This document shows, piece by piece, positions 46,772 through 58,739 of a DNA stretch of 64,000 bases; within the stretch, counting starts at the first letter, position 1; every line of letters begins with the position of its first letter. This DNA is from Owenia fusiformis. Lineage: Eukaryota; Annelida; Polychaeta; Sabellida; Oweniidae. A program made the position numbers and the translations under genes. The notes under the pieces were generated by a model. That model ran no database searches. It had not been told where the DNA came from and saw nothing but the letters and a program-made list of their open reading frames with translations. Location: assembly GCA_903813345.2 (NCBI GenBank), contig CAIIXF020000009.1, forward strand, positions 26,450,740-26,514,739, read 5' to 3'.

Positions 46772-47816
46772 CAGGGTGTCCGGAAAGTAAAGATACAAAT
46801 GCTCTAATTGCAATAGATTTACCTGTTGTAAGATGAAATTGCTACAGATTATAGAATGACATTATAACAATTAATCCTGCAACTGTCATGACAATTTGTT
46901 TCAAAATGAAAAAGTTATGGCTGTTATGGTAACGGTAGTCCCTGGTATGTGGAGCAGCGTCACAATTATATTTTATAATTTTTTTCTCCTGCTCATATCA
47001 TCTTGACACTCCATCATCTGTTGCTATTATACATCAAATTATGTACCACAACAGCAAAAGAAGTAGTACTGTAAGAGCTGATGCTATTTGGTCATTTAAC
47101 ATTACTACGTTTATCCAGTATTATGTATTTCCCAACATAATCTAAACATTCATGGTGCATCTTGACCAGAGATTTAAGACCTGACAATACCGCTTATGTC
47201 CATCTCTCAGATTACTGATAAAATAGGCTTCAAGCAGTCTCATTTTCTTGTTGAACTTCTAACAAATATTGCTTTAAGATTTTCATTAATGTCGGAGTCC
47301 AACGGGACCTTCTCAGTGTAATATGGGCCATTGTACAAAAAGGTTTAATGTCAAGACATTCAATTGTAAGGTTTGTTTTCTTTGCTTTGTGAATTGGTGC
47401 ATTCAGGAGGTGCACTATTGACTTTCCTATTAATCCAGGGACCTTTTTTCTAAGCACTTAAATAATATTTCTTTGATTATACTGGTTAGTGACTTTATAT
47501 AGTTATGATATGCATCAGTGATATCATTAGTCTAAAGAGAATACTATGGCAGCAAGAATACAATATTGAACAAAACAAAACATTGATAGGAAATACAATA
47601 ATAAACACTGTTTCAAATGGTTAAATTCTAGCAATTTATGACAATTTAGCGACATCATGGAACTGCTCCGCATACCCCTGACCACCCCTGACCACCGTAA
47701 CCATGACAATCGTAACTTTAACACGTTTATGTTACAAAAGTTGGTAGATGAATTGTAATCTAAACCTAAATCTATTAAAATTAGAGTGTTTGTATCTTTA
47801 CTTTCCGGACACCCTG
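46772..47816. mobile_element. TA-flanked MITE nested in the 6.65-kb element
   Basis: CAGGGTGTCCGGAAAGTAAA at the left is exactly matched by the inverted right end TTTACTTTCCGGACACCCTG, and the match extends through GATACAAA and CTCTAAT. TA on both sides (46770-46771 and 47817-47818). 1045 bp. A minus-strand open frame at 47230-47457 (RRSRWTPTLMKILKQYLLEV) may be a piece of a DNA-binding or transposase protein, but I cannot identify it. Confidence 0.85.
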
Positions 47817-47889
47817 TATCTCTAAATTATGGGATGAATTTCACTTATGGCAGAGCTGCTATTTAACTTTGCAAAACTGATAGTTGCAA

Positions 47890-48057
47890 CAATCTCTCAA
47901 ATACTGATCATGAAGAAGTTGACACTCTCCTTATAGCCCATGTCTACTACAGTGCTGCAGACAAGACAAAGGAATTCAATGTTGAGAGAATTTGTATTCA
48001 GTCTGATGATACAGAATGTTGCTTGCAAAGAAGGATGAGAGTTAAAAAGAGCTCTTA
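47890..48057 (+). pseudogene. remnant with an HEEADT-like motif
   Basis: One frame reads NLSNTDHEEVDTLLIAHVYY, then ADKTKEFNVERICIQSDDTE, and stops at 48057. The spacing of HEE-x-DT, a hydrophobic-x-H and a later I-[RQ]-S-x-D-T block resembles a recurring segment (HEEADT ... hydrophobic strand ... S.DTD) of large, uncharacterised, often multicopy invertebrate proteins that I associate with mobile elements. There is no start codon and both flanks are non-coding, so it is a decayed piece. A cysteine-rich frame 250 bp downstream may be its far end. Confidence 0.4.
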
Positions 48058-48123
48058 AAGTTTTTTATGTCTTTCAAGGTAGCATTCTAAATTACTATAT
48101 GAATCTCAAAGTGCAATACCTAT

Positions 48124-48321
48124 TTGAAGATATATCAAAGATGGGTGTCTTGTACCAGTACTCACAAACAAACCTTGAGCAACACAAGACACCATATGTC
48201 CTTGGCAATTCGCAAATGTAAAATGGCAAAAGGCAGGGAAAATTGCAAATACAAAGTTTCTAGTCAAGGGTGTATGGCTACTTGTCCATGTGGCAATAAA
48301 CAACATAGTGCCCATCGTTAG
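48124..48321 (+). pseudogene. cysteine-rich coding remnant
   Basis: The frame ends KMAKGRENCKYKVSSQGC, then MATCPCGNK, then a stop. CX7-8C-x-x-x-CxC is reminiscent of the Cys-rich C-terminal tail of the HEEADT-type proteins, but the match is weak and the upstream part of the frame has no similarity that I recognise. It lies in the centre of the 6.65-kb element. Treated as a possible remnant only. Confidence 0.25.
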
Positions 48322-48950
48322 ACAATATTTTAGGATGAGGTTCTCAGAACTATAAAAATCATTTAGAGATCTTACATATCTGAATATATAGCTATAGCTT
48401 GTGGTGTCATGAGCAACTTAGACATTTAAAATGACTTAAATGCAGCTCTAACATAGAACCAGGGAGATTTGAAAAATCAGGCTGTTGCTGGATGAAGTTC
48501 GAGAGTTGTGAACAATCATCTTTATATATAGACATATCCTTTGATTCATATGAGAGTAAACTGTGAAATAACAAAATTATTTCGCACTATTCTATTTTTG
48601 AGTAATCTTTTAAAAATATGGTAGTGTAGTAATTTTATCTTTCATATGTACATTTGTGTTTAAAACACATTTTCCATGCTTTGAAGATAACAAGACACAT
48701 TATTGAATATATATGATCTAAAATATGTCAACTAATCCCCATTCAACTAAAAATATAAACAACTATGGCTGAAAGTGAAAAATTGGTCATTTTGCCCATT
48801 TATGTGTCATTTTTTGATTTTAGTGTGCTAATAAATGTGCTAAACTTTTGAAAAGTTTAAGCATATTAACATACAATAATAACATTTGTGTTGGTTTTCT
48901 TATTAAATGGTGGAGGGCAGATCTTAGCCCTCTAATAAAAACATTCGTTG
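48322..48950. other. interior of the 6.65-kb element; no recognised feature
   Basis: AT-rich DNA between the coding remnants and the right tandem arm. Confidence 0.4.
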
Positions 48951-50450
48951 TCTTACATACATTTTCTTTAACTTAATCAAAGAAGACAGATTCAAAATAT
49001 GAATCTATCATCAAAGAATTATAATTGTGGAAAATTATATGCTACTGCTAAATGCAGAATGCTAAAAATGCCAAATTTTAGGCACATGTAATCAAATGAA
49101 GGTTACATTAAATAATACATAGTATTGATAGAGAATAGCTACAATTTTGTTAAAGTTTATGTTTTGAAATTACTTTTTCATTTATATTATAAATGGGGCA
49201 GGGGAGACATGAAAGCTCTAATATCAACATTGGTTGTCAAATATACATTTTTTCTATCCTAAATGGAAGAAGACATGTACAAGAACAGATCTGACCAAGA
49301 ATGCACCAACCAGTCAGCATAAAGCTCAAGATATAGGGACCTATACGTTATTGCTGAAAACGAAAATGAAAAACTGAAAGCTCTACTATGAACATTGGTC
49401 ATCCATTATACATTTTTTATATCTTAAATGAAAGAAGACATCTACAAGAACAAATTTGACTAAGAATGCACCAACCAGTCAGCATTAAACTTAAGATATA
49501 AGGACCTATATGTTATTGCTGAAAGCGAAAATGGTAAAAAAGCCATGTTTTGTCCTTAAATGTCTCATTTCTAGACACTAGTATACCGATAAAGGTTCTG
49601 AAATATCTTAAAACATTAAATAACACATAATATTGATATAGAATAGCTACAACTTTATTAAAGTTTATAGTTTCAAGTTATTTTATATTTTCATATTTTT
49701 CTTATAATTTTTCATTATAAATGGGGTAGGGGAGATCTGAAAGCTCTAATATGACCATTGGTGGTCCACTATACATTTTCTATACCTTAAATGGAAGAAA
49801 ACATCTACAAGAACAGGTTTGATTAAAATTGCAACAACCAGTCAGCATAAAACTCAATATATGAGGAACTATATGTTACTGCCGAAAGCTAAAATGATTT
49901 TAAAAAATGCCAAGTTTTGTCCTTAAATGTCTCATTTCTAGGCACTAGTATACCAATAAAGGTTCTGAAATATCTGAAAAACATTAAATAATACATAATA
50001 TTGATATAGAATAACTACAACATTGTTAAAGTTTATAAATTCAAGTTATTTTACATTTTCATATGTCTCAGTAATTTTTCATAATAAATGGGGTAGGGGA
50101 GATCTGAAAGCTCTAATATGACCATTGGTGGTCCAATATACATTTTTCGTATCTGAAATGGAAGAAGACATATACAAGAACAGATTTGATCAAAATTGCA
50201 ACAACCAGTCAACATTAAACTCAAGATATAACGAACTATATGTTACTGTTGAAAGCGAAAATGATCAAAAATGCCATATTTTGTCTTTAATTATCTTATT
50301 TCTAGACACCTGTACACTAATGAAGGTCCTTAAACATCTGAAAAACATTAAATAATACATAGTGTTAATATTAAATAGCTTGAGTTTTGTTTGAGTTGAA
50401 CATTTTGACTTTTTGTAGTTTCCATTTTTAGCCTATTTTTTCTAAAAAAT
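48951..50450. repeat. 365-bp tandem units, right (inverted) arm of the 6.65-kb element
   Basis: Inverted counterparts of the left-arm units: ATTGATATAGAATAGCTACA-type words occur near 49127, 49632 and 49998; ATGGGGTAGGGGAGATCTGA near 49722 and 50090; AAATGGAAGAAGACAT several times. The plus-strand frame at 50125-50355 equals the minus-strand frame of the left arm almost residue by residue, because the DNA is nearly the same. Confidence 0.8.
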
Positions 50451-51131
50451 TCAAGGTATGTCTTCTTCGGACCAATATTTAGATATGTTCGCAAGAGTTC
50501 TATGCTTCGCAGGCGAAATCCCTTATGCAGGAAACCCTAATAAAATGAAAAATACAGAGAAACTCCATCCAGCTCACAAAGTCATTTTTTGCACAATTCT
50601 CACACCTTCAACCCCGAATAATTGATCTGCGGTCGACTTGCGGCCGCCGTGCGACAAATGTGACTGGGGTGTAAACAGTCTTCAATACGTCCATCTCATT
50701 CATTCGCAGTTCGTTCAGGTCGCACCACGTCGGTGTGCAACGTCCGCGTCCCTTAGTCTAGAAGGTCATCATGACCTGATTACAGAACGGTATGGTCGCC
50801 ATCGAATTTTGAATCGATTCAAAATTCTAAATCACAGTCCCCGTCCGGGAAAGTCCATGAAGTTCGTAAACAGACCGTAGAACGTTGTAGCTACGTTCAT
50901 TCCGTTCGCACACAGTTTAAAACCAGTTTTGAAGAACGCAGTGGCAACTTGTTTGGTGTGATAGCTATATTTTTGCTAACTCGTTCATAAGCAGTCTTTA
51001 ATACGTTCTTAATCAGTTTAAACCCATTTGCAATTAATTCTATCTCGTTCTCAATACGTCTTCAGACAGTTCAACTCGTTGTTAAAACGTCCCTAGTAGG
51101 ATTGTAGTACGACGGTTCCGTTCGTAGTACG

Positions 51132-53001
51132 TCCAGCTCGTCGTTAGTACGTTGTCACTCGTTCTAATTGTAAAACGTGACGACCACGAGAACATTTTGA
51201 GCATGTTCTAAGTTCTAGAGGATCTACCCGTTCGAGTACGTTCGATGAAGTTTGTAAATAGACCCTAAACGGTTCTAAATAAGTCCAGTCCGTTCGTGCA
51301 CAGTTGAAGCCCGTTTTCGAGAACGTAGTGAGAACTAGTTTGGTGTGATAGTAGGGTTAATTAGAGGAGCCATAACATTGTACTCTCTGTCAAGTTAAGA
51401 TATAAGTGAAGTTCAAAAATTCAAAATCTCTGAAGCTAGTTCTCCTATGATAAAACAAAAAATTGATATGAATCATGGGGTTTCAATAGAAGGGTAGGCA
51501 ACTTCCAATATTTCATACACAAGCGTTGTCTTGGATTTTCAAAATTGGAGAAGAAATGCTTCCTGCACACATTCAAAAGAACATCTTGTTTTGTGCTTTC
51601 ATGTATGATTTTAAGAATTAACCAAAAAGTAAAAACATGATTATCTGCATATATGTTGATTATTCAATAGAAAATGGAATCCATGATAATTATGGCAATA
51701 ATGAACATTCTCCCACAAATTATATTTTTTATTTGGAATGTGTTCTTGAATAATTCCAGCTCGTCGTTAGTACGTTGTCACTCGTTCTAATTGTAAAACG
51801 TGACGACCACGAGAACATTTTGAGCATGTTCTAAGTTCTAGAGGATCTACCCGTTCGAGTACGTTCGATGAAGTTTGTAAATAGACCCTAAACGGTTCTA
51901 AATAAGTCCAGTCCGTTCGTGCACAGTTGAAGCCCGTTTTCGAGAACGTAGTGAGAACTAGTTTGGTGTGATAGTAGGGTTAATTAGAGGAGCCATAACA
52001 TTGTACTCTCTGTCAAGTTAAGATATAAGTGAAGTTCAAAAATTCAAAATCTCTGAAGCTAGTTCTCCTATGATAAAACAAAAAATTGATATGAATCATG
52101 GGGTTTCAATAGAAGGGTAGGCAACTTCCAATATTTCATACACAAGCGTTGTCTTGGATTTTCAAAATTGGAGAAGAAATGCTTCCTGCACACATTCAAA
52201 AGAACATCTTGTTTTGTGCTTTCATGTATGATTTTAAGAATTAACCAAAAAGTAAAAACATGATTATCTGCATATATGTTGATTATTCAATAGAAAATGG
52301 AATCCATGATAATTATGGCAATAATGAACATTCTCCCACAAATTATATTTTTTATTTGGAATGTGTTCTTGAATAATTCCAGCTCGTCGTTAGTACGTTG
52401 TCACTCGTTCTAATTGTAAAACGTGACGACCACGAGAACATTTTGAGCATGTTCTAAGTTCTAGAGGATCTACCCGTTCGAGTACGTTCGATGAAGTTTG
52501 TAAATAGACCCTAAACGGTTCTAAATAAGTCCAGTCCGTTCGTGCACAGTTGAAGCCCGTTTTCGAGAACGTAGTGAGAACTAGTTTGGTGTGATAGTAG
52601 GGTTAATTAGAGGAGCCATAACATTGTACTCTCTGTCAAGTTAAGATATAAGTGAAGTTCAAAAATTCAAAATCTCTGAAGCTAGTTCTCCTATGATAAA
52701 ACAAAAAATTGATATGAATCATGGGGTTTCAATAGAAGGGTAGGCAACTTCCAATATTTCATACACAAGCGTTGTCTTGGATTTTCAAAATTGGAGAAGA
52801 AATGCTTCCTGCACACATTCAAAAGAACATCTTGTTTTGTGCTTTCATGTATGATTTTAAGAATTAACCAAAAAGTAAAAACATTATTATCTGCATATAT
52901 GTTGATTATTCAATAGAAAATGGAATCCATGATAATTATGGCAATAATGAACATTCTCCCACAAATTATATTTTTTATTTGGAATGTGTTCTTGAATAAT
53001 T
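51132..53001. repeat. 623-bp tandem triplication
   Basis: TCCAGCTCGTCGTTAGTACG begins at 51132, 51755 and 52378; the period is 623 bp and three units end at 53001. The units are almost identical; the one difference I noticed is G to T at 52885 in the third. Each unit contains the last about 220 bp of element R2, with its right terminus AGAACTAGTTTGGTGTGATA, plus about 400 bp of flanking AT-rich DNA. The duplication therefore happened after R2 inserted, and very recently. Confidence 0.9.
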
Positions 53002-54363
53002 TCCCACAATGCAACACCCGTAGAGAAGATTCTACTACCTCTTTCCCTTATGGGTCTTTACTTTAAATGAGATTAATCATGTTTCATATTTTAATCATAT
53101 TCAAACTTGAATGCTAAAAACATATACTTTAATCAAATTATTTTTGAAATTTTTCTTATCTAACACACACATGGTCGTACATTGTAGACTTTGTAAAATG
53201 GTAAAGTAAAATTTACTGATTTAGATATGGGAAAAGATGCCTGATTGATAAGTCAATTATTAACAAAGAGTCTCGGTCCTGTACATTTAATTTAAAGTGA
53301 TATAATACTCTTTTTAATAAAATAATATATTGGCAATGGTAGGATTGATGATGAAATTGTGGCATTGAGTACTGCAAAAGACATACTGAACGAACGTGTG
53401 GGACGTACACACGCCATTGTTCAATAGTTTCAAAATAATCAAAACAGATGTCATTGTACCTAGTGATCTTGTAAGATGTGAATGACCATCCGTGATATTT
53501 CATGAATGTCTAATATTATCTATAAGGATAGCAGAGACACTTAAAAATATCCGCTTATCTTAATTGTTATCCAGTGCGTAGGAAGTCAATTACAATCCGC
53601 CTGAAGGTGAATGACAGTCGTTTCTTCTTAGAATAAAAAGTGACGGAGATAAAGGAAGTGTTTTATGTGTTTTTTAGAGAGCTATGGCACTACACATATG
53701 AAAACTGCAAAGAAGGATTTAATTCCATGCGAGATTATTTTGGACGTGATACAATTCTTGGAAGAATGACATTTACCGCGCGGCGTTGTAATTAATCTTC
53801 TGTAAGTTGTCATGCATACGATCTAAAAGTGTCGTGTAGGCTTCGACATTTTATCTACGACGCATCTTAATTGTCATATTAAAAGTGTTAAAAATCAAAT
53901 TCCATGTTAATTAAAAACACATCTGTCTCTTTGAAGTGTTTCATCGCACTGAAGTGCATATTTGAGTCCCATACTGTTAAAATTACTTTATGTCTTGATA
54001 TGTTTTGACACGGGCATAATTTTTTTTTATCATCTTTCGTATTTATTGTAAGCACAAGTCATTTAGATACAATAACAAGGGGCAAAGCGCTGTAAGCATT
54101 AGATGTCCCCTTATATAAATAAACAATAAAGTACAATATTCATCTTAACCTGGATGTCACCTGTAAATGGTAGAATGCCTTGCAATGAAACAAGAGATAG
54201 GAGGGCTGCTGATATCCTGGGGGGGATAAACACGGGCATAATGAACTGAACCTCTTGGTGAGTATGGTTCAGTTTAATCAGTAACTCTACTTCCAAATAC
54301 ATTATCAGACAGATAGATCTACGAGTATATTTCATATCCTACCAAAGTCGAAATTTTTTCTTA
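53002..54363. other. no recognised feature
   Basis: AT-rich DNA without genes or terminal repeats that I can support. Confidence 0.45.
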
Positions 54364-54368
54364 TAAAT

Positions 54369-56364
54369 CAGGCCCGTCAGATGCGACCGCACCCCCCTTT
54401 GACACCCCCCAAAAAAATTTAAAAATTAAAAAAAAAAATTTTGAAAAATATTTTTTTTGTAATTATTTTTCATCATCTCATACACTTTTAGAGTGCCCAG
54501 AAAGCATCAAATAGCATCTTAAAATTGTAAAATTTTCTAGAGGGAGTGGGTCACCCCTCACACCCCCTCAATACAATGGAAAAGTTCTGAATTTATTTTA
54601 TGTATTGTCTCAGACACTTTTAAAGTGCCCAAGTGCCCAGACTTCATAACATAGCTCCTTGATATAGTCAATGTTTCTGGTGGGGGACAAACACATGCTC
54701 CCCTTCGGGATCCCCACCCCAACCCACCTCCCCCTCTGGCACCCTCGGCCCTCGCCCCCTGGACACCCCTCCAAAAAATTGTGATTTTCTCAAATTTTTA
54801 ATTGACTCATACACTTTGAAAGTGCCTAGAGAGCACTAAATAGCGTTTTAAAATTGTAAAACTTTCTAGGGGGAGTCGGCCACCCCTCACACCCAAAGCA
54901 AAATTGAAAAGTTCTGAATTTATTTTATGCATCATCTCAGACACATGTAAAGTGCCCAGACATCATCAAATAGCACCTTGATATAGTCAATGATTCTAGG
55001 AGACTAACACTTACTCGCCCTCTTGCATCCCCACCCCACCTCCCCCTCTGGCACCCCCTCCCCCTTTGACAACCCCCAAAATATTGTGATTTTTTCAAAT
55101 TTTTTATTGAGTCATACACTTCGAAAGTGTTCAGAAAGCACCAAATAGCATCTTAAAATTGTAAAATTTTCCAGGGAAGTAGGCCACCCCTCACATCCCC
55201 CACAAAAAATTCTGAATTTATTTCATGCATTGTCTCAGACACTTTTAAAGTGCCCAGACTTCATCAAATAGCACCTTGATATGGCCAATGTTTCTGGGGA
55301 CAGATATTGGGGAAAAACATTTGCTGGCCCTCTGGCACCCTAATCTCACCTCCCCCTCTGGCATCCCCCCTCTGGCATCCCCCTTTGACACCCCTAAAAA
55401 TTGAAAAAATGTAATTGTTTTTCAATTTTTTTTCGATTGACTCATACACTTTAAAAGTGCCCAGAAGCACCAAGTATCATCTTAAAATTGTAAAATTTTC
55501 ACCCCTCACATCCCCCACAAAACAATTGAAAAAATTCTGAATTTCATGTATTGTCTCAGACATTTTTAAAGTGCCCAGACATCATCAAATGGCACTTTGA
55601 TATGGTCACTGTTTCTTGGGAACAACCCCTTAATGCTCCCCCTCTGACACTCCACCCCACTTCACCCTTTCATTCTCTTTGACATCCCCAAAAAGAATTT
55701 GAATTTTTTTTATCGACGACTCATTCACTTTAAAAGTGCCCAGAAAGCACCAAATGGCATCTCAAAAGTGTAAAATTTTCTAAGGGGAGTGGGTCACTCC
55801 TCACAAGTTGCATTTGTTAATTTTAAACGCTTTAATTTTAAATTTAAAGTGCCTAGAAGTCACCAAGTGACATAATGAAATCATAAAAACATAAAAATTT
55901 CTGGCAGCCAACCCCAAAAACAAAAGCATTCATTTACTGAAACACATTAAAAGTGCTCAGAATTAACCAAACAGCATCTTGAATTTGTAAAATTTTCCTT
56001 GCTGCCCCCCTAAGAAGAAAATGATTGAAAAAATCTGAATTTCTTATAAATAGATTCTGTTTCAATTAAAACACCTTGAAAGGATCCAGAATTCACTGAA
56101 TGTGATCTTGAACTGGTAAAAGTTCTCGGGCATTTATGCCCTTCTAGTACACCCTCCCCCTATTCCAGTATTTCTCCAAATTGCTCATACAATATTTAGT
56201 CTAAAAACAATACGAAAACAATAAAATACTACAAAATATAGGGAGTAACCGACCCCCCCCCCCTTGACTTACGCAATTTGATTTACGCGGCAAAAAATTG
56301 ACAATTTTATTTTCTCTTTAGTTAAAACCGCACCCCCCTTGGAGAAAAGTGTCTTACGGGCCTG
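54369..56364. mobile_element. 2-kb tandem-repeat element with CAGGCCCGT ends and TAAAT duplication
   Basis: Left CAGGCCCGTCAG and right complement CAGGCCCGTAAG, with TAAAT on both sides (54364-54368 and 56365-56369). The interior is a decaying array with a period of about 300-330 bp. Words such as CATACACTTT.AAAGTGCCCAGA, GCACCAAATAGCATCTTAAA and TTGTAAAATTTTC recur near 54480, 54810, 55110, 55443 and 55720, alternating with CCCC-rich blocks (CACCCCTCACACCCCC). Each period holds two half-units. The last 500 bp are the most diverged. Small minus-strand frames rich in Gly and Arg are by-products of the C-rich blocks. Confidence 0.75.
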
Positions 56365-56369
56365 TAAAT

Positions 56370-58080
56370 ATGTTAAGAATAACAAGTCATAGTTAAAATG
56401 ATGGCATCAATGAATTGACAGCATCGATGGCATTAATCCACCTTACAAAGAAGTAGTAGAGTGACTTTCAGCAATGCATGAATCTTACTTGTGTTACTCA
56501 ACACAAGGCTTACGTCACATAAAACAGAAAGACTTCATACTTATGCCTTTGAATAAGCAATTTCAATTTTTGTCAATAATTTGCTATTTTCGGTAATGAA
56601 TTCGATTTACACTTTGTAAAGTAATCACAATTATGTCATTAAGTTAAGTCCAAGTTTAGAAAATATTCTAGATGATATTTGTTTGAATTGATTATTTTTA
56701 TCTGAACATTATTCAGATACCACCAGTTACTATATATCTTGACATAGTGTTTGTGTTTGACCGCGTACCCCATAAACCCCTATGATATTAAAAGGAATAT
56801 GAATACAAATGCTCAATATTTTAACATCACATTTTACTAATGGATAAATTGCAACGTGGATTTCTAGAGACATTTCTTATTATTTTGAAACTGTAATACA
56901 TCGACTGTGGCATTTCCCGGGGTTCAGTTCTAGGCCTGATTTTATTTCTTTGATATATCAACAACCTTGCTGATAATTTGGATGGATATTACTATTAATC
57001 CCTTTACCCAAACACAAAGCGAAAGTGTATTTTCATTCTAATACAACTGACAGAAATGATATCTTAATGATATGTTTATGAAAAATATAAGTTCACCTGA
57101 TAATTCAAATGGAATGAACTGCTTTAATTATTGCATTTATGTGTACACTGGTATCTAGTTGACCAATATTCATCACACTATTGATGCAAGTCAATATTGG
57201 AATATGAAGTACAAGTGTGCTTTTTTGTCAGACAAAATCCATTTGCATCTTACGAATCCCTACATCTTATCCAAACACATTACTAGTTAGTGATATACAA
57301 TTTATAATCTTTAGTTTATAAAGTTGTATATAACATTTGATCGGCGTAAAAGTTGATTGCGAGCATTTTCGATGTACACTTTTTGTGACTACAAAGTCAC
57401 AAAACCTCACAGAAAAATGTCATTGAATAACATTTTCCCCATTTTCCCCTCAACAACGAACCCCACAATTTTTATAAAATGACATGACGTTTTTTGCGAT
57501 TTAAGCATTGTTTATTGTTATCCTATGTATTTGATAACACTGAAATGAATTTTAAAGATTTCACCATTATCGAAAAACTAGAGATTACAATTTTTGTTTT
57601 TCTCTATCATTCAAGCAAGTCTTCACTTCCCTTATGGAAAACACATGTATACTTCGATGACGGTCGCTCTATTTACTGACTCAGCTCTGGTCAATTAATC
57701 TTATTAGTAGGACTCCGTAGCTATAATGCACTTATAGTATATTTCAAGTATGTTTATGAACTAGTTCTTGGATAGTAGATACTTCCCTAATTAAAAACAA
57801 AATACGGTAATTAGTTCCGAACATCAACAGCACGTTTTCCGTTAACTGAGGACAATGGCATGTGAAACAAGACTTGCATCGTGTAGAGGTAAAATCCATC
57901 GTTCATACCAAATGGCATTTATAATGTGACAATATATCGTACGATAACATATTTAAATTGATGTTCTAGGTTGACTTCTCAGATGCAATCAATTACAATT
58001 TGCCCAGCATACCATACCTGCTAAATAAGATTTTTATAATATCTATCTATCTATTATATCGAATGTAGCAAATGATAAAT
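56370..58080. other. no recognised feature
   Basis: AT-rich DNA. GTGACTACAAAGTCAC near 57386 is a small palindrome. The frame 57494-57679 has no family features. Confidence 0.45.
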
Positions 58081-58299
58081 TGAAAATGTGTCAAATGGCA
58101 ACCATGTTTTTAAAAAATAAAGATCGGGGTGCTGATGATCAATCAAAATAATTGAACTTGATGAGTTGATATAATATAAATATAGCTGTGTGATGTAGCT
58201 GTGTTACATTATTATTACATTATTAAAAATGTTTAAAAGAAACAAATATGACCTGAATGAAATCTTTATATCAAGGCATCGGGTTATAAACTTAAAACC

Positions 58300-58739
58300 A
58301 AATCTGTCCACTGGTGCTTGAGTTATCAAAGAGTACATTTTTTGCAAAAAAACTGTGGCCATTTTGAATTTTGGTCGACATCTTGAAAATGTCTTCTTGA
58401 GTAGAGCTCCCATGTCTCTAGGCACCAGCATATAAAATTTGAACCAAATCAATCAACCGTTTTTGAATAATTAAAGATTATATTTTCAATGAAAAATGGC
58501 GGCAATTTTGAAATTTAGTAGGTATCTTGAAAATACCTTTTTGAGTTGAGCTCTCATGTCTTTAGCCATCAGCATATAAAATTTGAACCAAATCCATGAT
58601 CTGGTTTTCAGTTATCAAAGATTACGTTCTGTTCAACTTTGAACTAAATCCGTCAACATGTATTTTATTGCCCGGACACACGAACGGACGGACGAGCGGT
58701 TTTCCTATATCCCTTTCCAACTTCGTTCGGTGGGATAAC
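58300..58739. repeat. dispersed repeat with an internal duplication and GGACGGACGAGCGG end
   Basis: GAGCTCCCATGTCTCTAG..CAGCATATAAAATTTGAACCAA (about 58404-58450) recurs as GAGCTCTCATGTCTTTAG.. at about 58549-58595, so about 145-bp units are duplicated. The right end CGAACGGACGGACGAGCGG, CCTATATCCCTTTCCAAC, TTCGGTGGGATAA matches 20251-20321 and 34523-34608. Confidence 0.6.

Larger units (their letters stand above)
44022..50671. mobile_element. 6.65-kb TAA-flanked DNA element with large inverted arms
   Basis: Termini CACCCCAGTCACATTT are identical in inverted orientation, with TAA on both sides (44019-44021 and 50672-50674). R1 has the uninterrupted site (TGATAAATAGTC, TAA at 5589-5591), which shows that TAA is the 3-bp target duplication. 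Subterminal DNA is GC-rich (TACGGCGACCTTGCGG, CTGCGGCCTG, CTTGCGGCCGCCGTGCG). Two inverted arms follow: 44450-44700 matches 50385-50640 (for example GGATTTCGCCTGCGAAGCAT against its complement), and then 365-bp tandem units run on each side. The centre (about 46.4-48.9 kb) contains a later MITE and a decayed coding segment. The duplication length points to a Harbinger-like element; no DDE transposase is recognised. Confidence 0.8.
43923..51350. mobile_element. fold-back element, family R copy 2 (R2), carrying a 6.65-kb insertion
   Basis: Left end TATCACACCAAACTAGTTCT and right end AGAACTAGTTTGGTGTGATA are exact inverted 20-mers. Outside them ACCCC and GTAGGGTTA continue the inverted match. 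Without the insertion at 44022-50671 the element is about 780 bp and follows R1 closely (ACGGGCTCA, AGTCTTCAATACGTCC, CATTCGCAGTTCGTTCAG). The right part is full of short GTTC/ACGTC words. Its last 220 bp were later triplicated (51132-53001). No protein recognised. Confidence 0.75.

Noticed and set aside
47230-47457. Transposase N-terminus in the nested MITE at 46.8-47.8 kb
   Set aside because: The frame RRSRWTPTLMKILKQ might be helix-turn-helix-like, but I could not match it to a transposase family, so it is mentioned only under the element.
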